NCBI GenBank assembly: GCA_033239005.1
Contig: BSQZ01000013.1
Location: forward strand, 12,343,282-12,407,281
Direction: 5' to 3'
Length of the DNA: 64,000 bases
Source of the DNA: Lamellibrachia satsuma
Lineage: Eukaryota; Annelida; Polychaeta; Sabellida; Siboglinidae
The number at the start of each line of letters is the position of its first letter. Position 1 is the first letter of the stretch. The notes below the pieces were generated by a model. It had not been told where the DNA came from and did not search any database. It saw nothing but the letters and a program-made list of their open reading frames with translations. Of this stretch, positions 60,053 to 64,000 are shown piece after piece. The position numbers and the translations under genes are program-made.

Positions 60053-61000
60053 CCGTCGCGGTGACCGGTTTACACGTTCGATTAGTTGCCCAATTGCGCG
60101 GTCAACACATTGTCGCGCTGTATCACGAGCAAGAATCGGTCGTGTAAACACTCTCGCGAGACCGATTAGCCAGGCCAATTGTGTGGCTACCATTGTGTTG
60201 GTGGAATTGGGGGTGGTCCCAATTTAGCCGACAAATATAGGCCGCAGTGTCTCTAGACGCGCCACGCCAGTCCAAAATAGAGACGATACACCAGCAGATA
60301 TCGAACTAATGCCAATATACGTAGTTTACAATAGTTCGCCCGGTCGGGACAAACGGCTCCTATATAATTAGCCACGTTTGTAATAACCGGCATGAGTTTT
60401 AGCAATACGCCGCTAAGATGTATTGTTCATTATTATACTATTCGATAGGTGGCTAAAACAGGCAGTAAACAAAGTAGCTCGCGTTTGGCAGAAATCAATG
60501 AAATGTGACACTGACCCACCCTGCAGTACAAACTCATTCTTGCTACGACAGCGATTATAGCAGACCGCATTGAAATCAGATGATTTGAAATGCGAAATGT
60601 CGAGTCTTCTTCGCTCTTTATAGCGCAATACGCTTGGGCGTGGATATTCTATCCAGCAACGTCTTCCAATCTTACATTTAAGCACCGTTCACCAGAGCGA
60701 TTAGTTAGCCAACAGGTCGAGCGATATCCTGTTGCAGAGCAAAGCGCAGCTAAATTATGTGCGCGTTCACATGAGCAACGTGTATAGACACTGCAAGTGA
60801 GACCTTCGGCAGTCACCACTTCAGTTCTGTTAAAAGGCCACAACGGGTACAGCTGCACTTGATCGCGGCGGTCACTGGTTGACCACTTGCTCTACCCTGT
60901 CGCCAGACAGACGCCGAGATTGGACACAACCGCAATCTCGGCGACACAATGTCGTCCAACCAATTGAACAACTAATCGCTCGTGTGAACGGGCCTTTATC
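60053..61000. mobile_element. Cluster of related short inverted-repeat elements
   Basis: TTTACACGTTCGATTAGTTG (60066), CGTTCACCAGAGCGATTAG (60682) and, on the minus strand, CGTTCACACGAGCGATTAG (~60993) are versions of one end sequence. The first copy has an opposed GTGTTTACACGACCGATT close by. A perfect hairpin (GCCGAGATTG with CAATCTCGGC) lies at 60911-60940. Probably degenerate MITEs. Confidence 0.45.
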
Positions 61001-61277
61001 CGTCGCACAGAACCATTCTCTGCCTAATTGGTGACAAGCGGAAAGAATATTTTTTAAATCATACAAGTCACCGTAGGCAACTAAACTGAATTTCTGGAAA
61101 ACGTTAAGTGAGAAATTTACGTAACCCACATGTTCTTGTTTAGCCAAGCAAAAAACTGCGACGTAATACTGTGTGTATGTGACAGCTTTGTTATCCAATG
61201 AACATGAATATTCATAACGATCTATTCATCATTCGCAGTTAGGTACAACTCTTGCAAAATGAACATATTCATGGAAA

Positions 61278-61452
61278 ATTACGGCATTATGGTGTATGAC
61301 ATGCATTTCACGTGACTCTTTTTAGAAGGAGGTCGGCGGATTTATGACCTCGTGACCTTTACTGCACCCGCCGACCTCCTTCTAAAAAGAGTCACGTAAA
61401 ATGCATGTCATATACCATAATGCCGTAATAGTAAAGGTCGTGAGGTCATAAA
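61278..61452. mobile_element. Fold-back element with the order A-L-A'-L'
   Basis: The 62-bp arm A (61278-61339) is the reverse complement of A' (61368-61429) with only two or three differences. The segment between them, L (TTTATGACCTCGTGACCTTT at 61341), is the reverse complement of L' (AGTAAAGGTCGTGAGGTCAT at 61430) with two differences. Confidence 0.9.
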
Positions 61453-62080
61453 CTGGTCATGAGCCCAATTACAATTGCAGCTCTCGACATTTGTGGTTCA
61501 TTTTAATACGTACCAAGTTGTAAGCCTAGTTATCTTACATCGAATAGTAGCACATTGGGGTAGCAATTAAATGTCCGCTTTGTTCTGTTTTATTGTGTTT
61601 TTGTCGTGCCTTCCGTAAGGGCTGAGGTCGTATCATATAGCAGCATTGTTAGGCTATCGACGTGTTATGGCAATTCTCCAGCGACCAACGAGATCGTGTT
61701 GGTTAACCAACTCAAACAATTCTTGGCATTGTTGATAAGAAAGAGAAAAGACATGTTTTATGGGAGTTGCAGCTGCGCAGTTAGATTATTTACGGGTTTC
61801 GGTGTGCGGGATTCAGGCAAGACTCATCTGTATACAGCTTTAACGTGAAGGACACGCCAATTGGGTGGATGGAGATGAATGACTGGTGTACGTTGAGGAA
61901 GTCTCTCTTGTTGCCAGAACAGAAACATGGCGACTGAATTCGGTTATGATCTCTGCTAGAACATAGCTTGGTGGTAGCCAAGAACCATAGGCAGAAGACG
62001 TGGTTAGTCGTGGACGAATATGCCAGTTCGGTGGTGGCGAACAATATTAGACACGTGCTTTACCCCGTATGGATACGTTC
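61453..62080. other. Intergenic DNA, nothing recognised
   Basis: Short frames on both strands at 61606-62044 show no family resemblance. Confidence 0.4.
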
Positions 62081-62437
62081 CCTTAAAAAAATCTATGAAT
62101 TTTATAGAATATTCTATTGGACTGTTGCGCACACAACTGTGTATAATATTTATAGAATATTATGTAGGTTTTGTATAGAATAGTCTGTAGAATTTGTATA
62201 GAATATTCTGTAGATTTTTTTTTCTATTCTATAGGATTCTTGCGGACAAAGCTACATAATTTGTTGTTTCTGTAGTTTTCTATACAATATTCTGCACTGC
62301 TCTGTAAAATTTTATAAATTGCATAAAGTTATATACAAATCTATAGAAAATTTAAGTAGACATACACTATTTCTATAGAATTTGTAGTATTCTATAGTTT
62401 TCTATACACATTCTGCTATACTCTGTAAATTTCTAAA

Positions 62438-62498
<61 letters not shown>

Positions 62499-62700
62499 CT
62501 ATAGAATGTGTATAGAATTCTATACATATTTTATAAATTGTATAAAATTCTATACAAATCTAAAAATTAAAAATTGAAGTAGATAAACTATTTCTCTAGA
62601 ATCTGTAGTATTTTATAGTTTTCTATGCAAAATTCTACTATATTCTGTATATTTTTATATGTTTCTATATAATTTGTGTATAATTCTATATACTTTTTAG
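62081..62700. repeat. TATAGAAT/ATTCTATA-rich low-complexity block
   Basis: TCTATAGAAT, TATAGAATATTCTATA and close variants recur dozens of times in both orientations, around a pure (TA)n at 62444-62496. Confidence 0.9.
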
Positions 62701-62845
62701 CCTGGCTATGGGTTAATCAATTATAAACTCTCTTCTCTAGAGAATTATCCACTGGGTAGGTTTATCATCACCTCGGCTCTTTGTAGCAATACCGTACCAG
62801 GAGTTAATCGAGGCGCTGGGTCATAGTGTATCGGGAAGCGAGACG

Positions 62846-62925
62846 TGTTAGCTGGTGAACAGACGTGTTAGCTGGTGAACAGACGTGTTACCTGGTGAAC
62901 AGACGTGTTAGCTGGTGAACAGACG
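62846..62925. repeat. 20-bp tandem repeat, four copies
   Basis: Unit AGACGTGTTAGCTGGTGAAC. Confidence 0.97.
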
Positions 62926-63104
62926 CCGTCAAAGTGTCAAGAGACCTGCAAACGGACAGTTCGACTCCTGGGCTGAATGCTGGAGTCGAACCATTTGAGC
63001 GCTCTCCATAATCATTCTGCGAGAGGTTTTACTCATACGCGCTCTCCTTTTTATTGGAGCCTGCCATGTTGGCCTACTACTCGGCCGTGGCTCTCAACAC
63101 CATA

Positions 63105-63895
63105 GTATGACGTTATTCTGCAGCCACGTAATGCAACACCTATTTTCAGATTAGGGTTAATGAGTCCACGCATTGCTGTTGATTGTAGGACGTTATTCTG
63201 CAGCCACGTAATGCAAACCATATTTTCAGATTAGGGTTAGTGAGTCCACGCATTGCCGTTGATTGTGGGACGTTATTCTGCAGCCACGTAATGCAAACAA
63301 TATTTTCAGATTAGGGTTAGTGATTTCACGCATTGCCCTTGATTGTAGTACGTTATTGTGCCGCCACGTAATGCAAACCATATTTTCAGATTAGGGTTAG
63401 TGAGTCCACGCATTGCCGTTGATTGTGGGACGTTATTCTGCAGCCACGTAATGCAAACAATATTTTCAGATTAGGGTTAGTGATTTCACGCATTGCCCTT
63501 GATTGTAGTACGTTATTCTGCCGCCACGTAATGCAAACCATATTTTCAGATTAGGGTTAGTGAGTCCACGCATTGCTGTTGATTGTAGGACGTTATTCTG
63601 CAGCCACGTAATGCAAACCATATTTTCTGATTAGGGTTAGTGATTTCACGCATTGCCGTTGATTGTGGGACGTTATTCTGCAGCCACGTAATGCAAACCA
63701 TATTTTCTGATTAGGGTTAGTGATTTCACGCATTGCCGTTGATTGTAGGACGTTATTTTGCCGCCACTTAATGCAAACCATACTTTCTGATTAGGGTTAG
63801 TGATTTCACGCATTGCCGTTGATTGTAGGACGTTATTTTGCCGCCACTTAATGCAAACCATATTTTCTGATTAGGGTTAGTGATTTCACGCATTG
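63105..63895. repeat. 80-bp satellite, about ten copies, carrying TTAGGGTTAG
   Basis: Each unit holds GACGTTATTCTGCAGCCACG, then TAATGCAAACCATATTTTCA, GATTAGGGTTAGTGA and CACGCATTGCCGTTGATTG. Spacing is 80 bp. Two subtypes (GAGTCCACGC and GATTTCACGC) alternate on the left and give way to GATTTCACGC only on the right. Confidence 0.95.
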
Positions 63896-63955
63896 CACCT
63901 CCCCCCATATGGGATATTTTACTTCCCCTGGCATAAACACCAGATAGAAGAAACA
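63896..63955 (-). mobile_element. SINE family-1 body fragment
   Basis: On the minus strand it reads TCTATCTGGTGTTTATGCCA, then GGGGAAGTAAAATATCCCATATGGGG, as in the SINE bodies at 13.7, 13.9 and 22.0 kb. It abuts the 80-bp satellite. Confidence 0.6.
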
Positions 63956-64000
63956 CACTGTTTTAATTTCTCACCCGAAAAACACAGGCAGCAGGTGTCC

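Noticed and set aside
63105..63895. Telomere or subtelomere end
   Set aside because: TTAGGG occurs only once per 80-bp unit and not in long runs, and unique SINE-related DNA follows.

Overview
This is a piece of animal nuclear genome: AT-rich, with long spliceosomal introns, many minisatellites and microsatellites, CR1-type LINE fragments, tRNA-derived SINEs and short inverted-repeat elements. The repeat mix suggests a marine lophotrochozoan, perhaps a mollusc. That is inference only, because no gene here fixes the taxon.

One gene dominates. On the minus strand, from about 46997 down to 6751, I could assemble 23 exons by joining splice acceptors and donors whose reading phases all fit. With the ATG at 46976 the joined coding sequence is 3441 nt, or 1146 residues plus a TAG stop. 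The predicted protein has armadillo-type (ARM) helical repeats in about residues 1-340, three fibronectin type III (FN3) domains in about 355-625, and a long basic, Ser/Pro-rich, probably disordered tail from 625 to 1146. It has no signal peptide and no membrane segment, so it is probably an intracellular scaffold. I do not recognise an established gene symbol for it. The first intron alone is 9.5 kb and holds a degraded minus-strand LINE, a large composite minisatellite and several other tandem arrays.

Layout: 305-683 is the last exon of a plus-strand coiled-coil gene that enters from the left. 684-6750 is intergenic, with tandem arrays. 6751-46997 is the ARM-FN3 gene. 47000-64000 is repeat-rich and mostly without recognisable genes. 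In that last part, 50898-51211 (minus) and 59652-59990 (plus) look like exons of other genes.

The most unusual signal concerns splice sites. At exons 2, 7, 11 and probably 17 of the ARM-FN3 gene, the sequence around the 5' splice site has itself been tandemly amplified into the following intron, leaving donor-like copies next to the real donor. Other points of note are a GC-AG intron, a NAGNAG acceptor where one choice makes a stop codon, a fold-back element with the order A-L-A'-L', and a minisatellite with higher-order structure flanked by 39-bp direct repeats.
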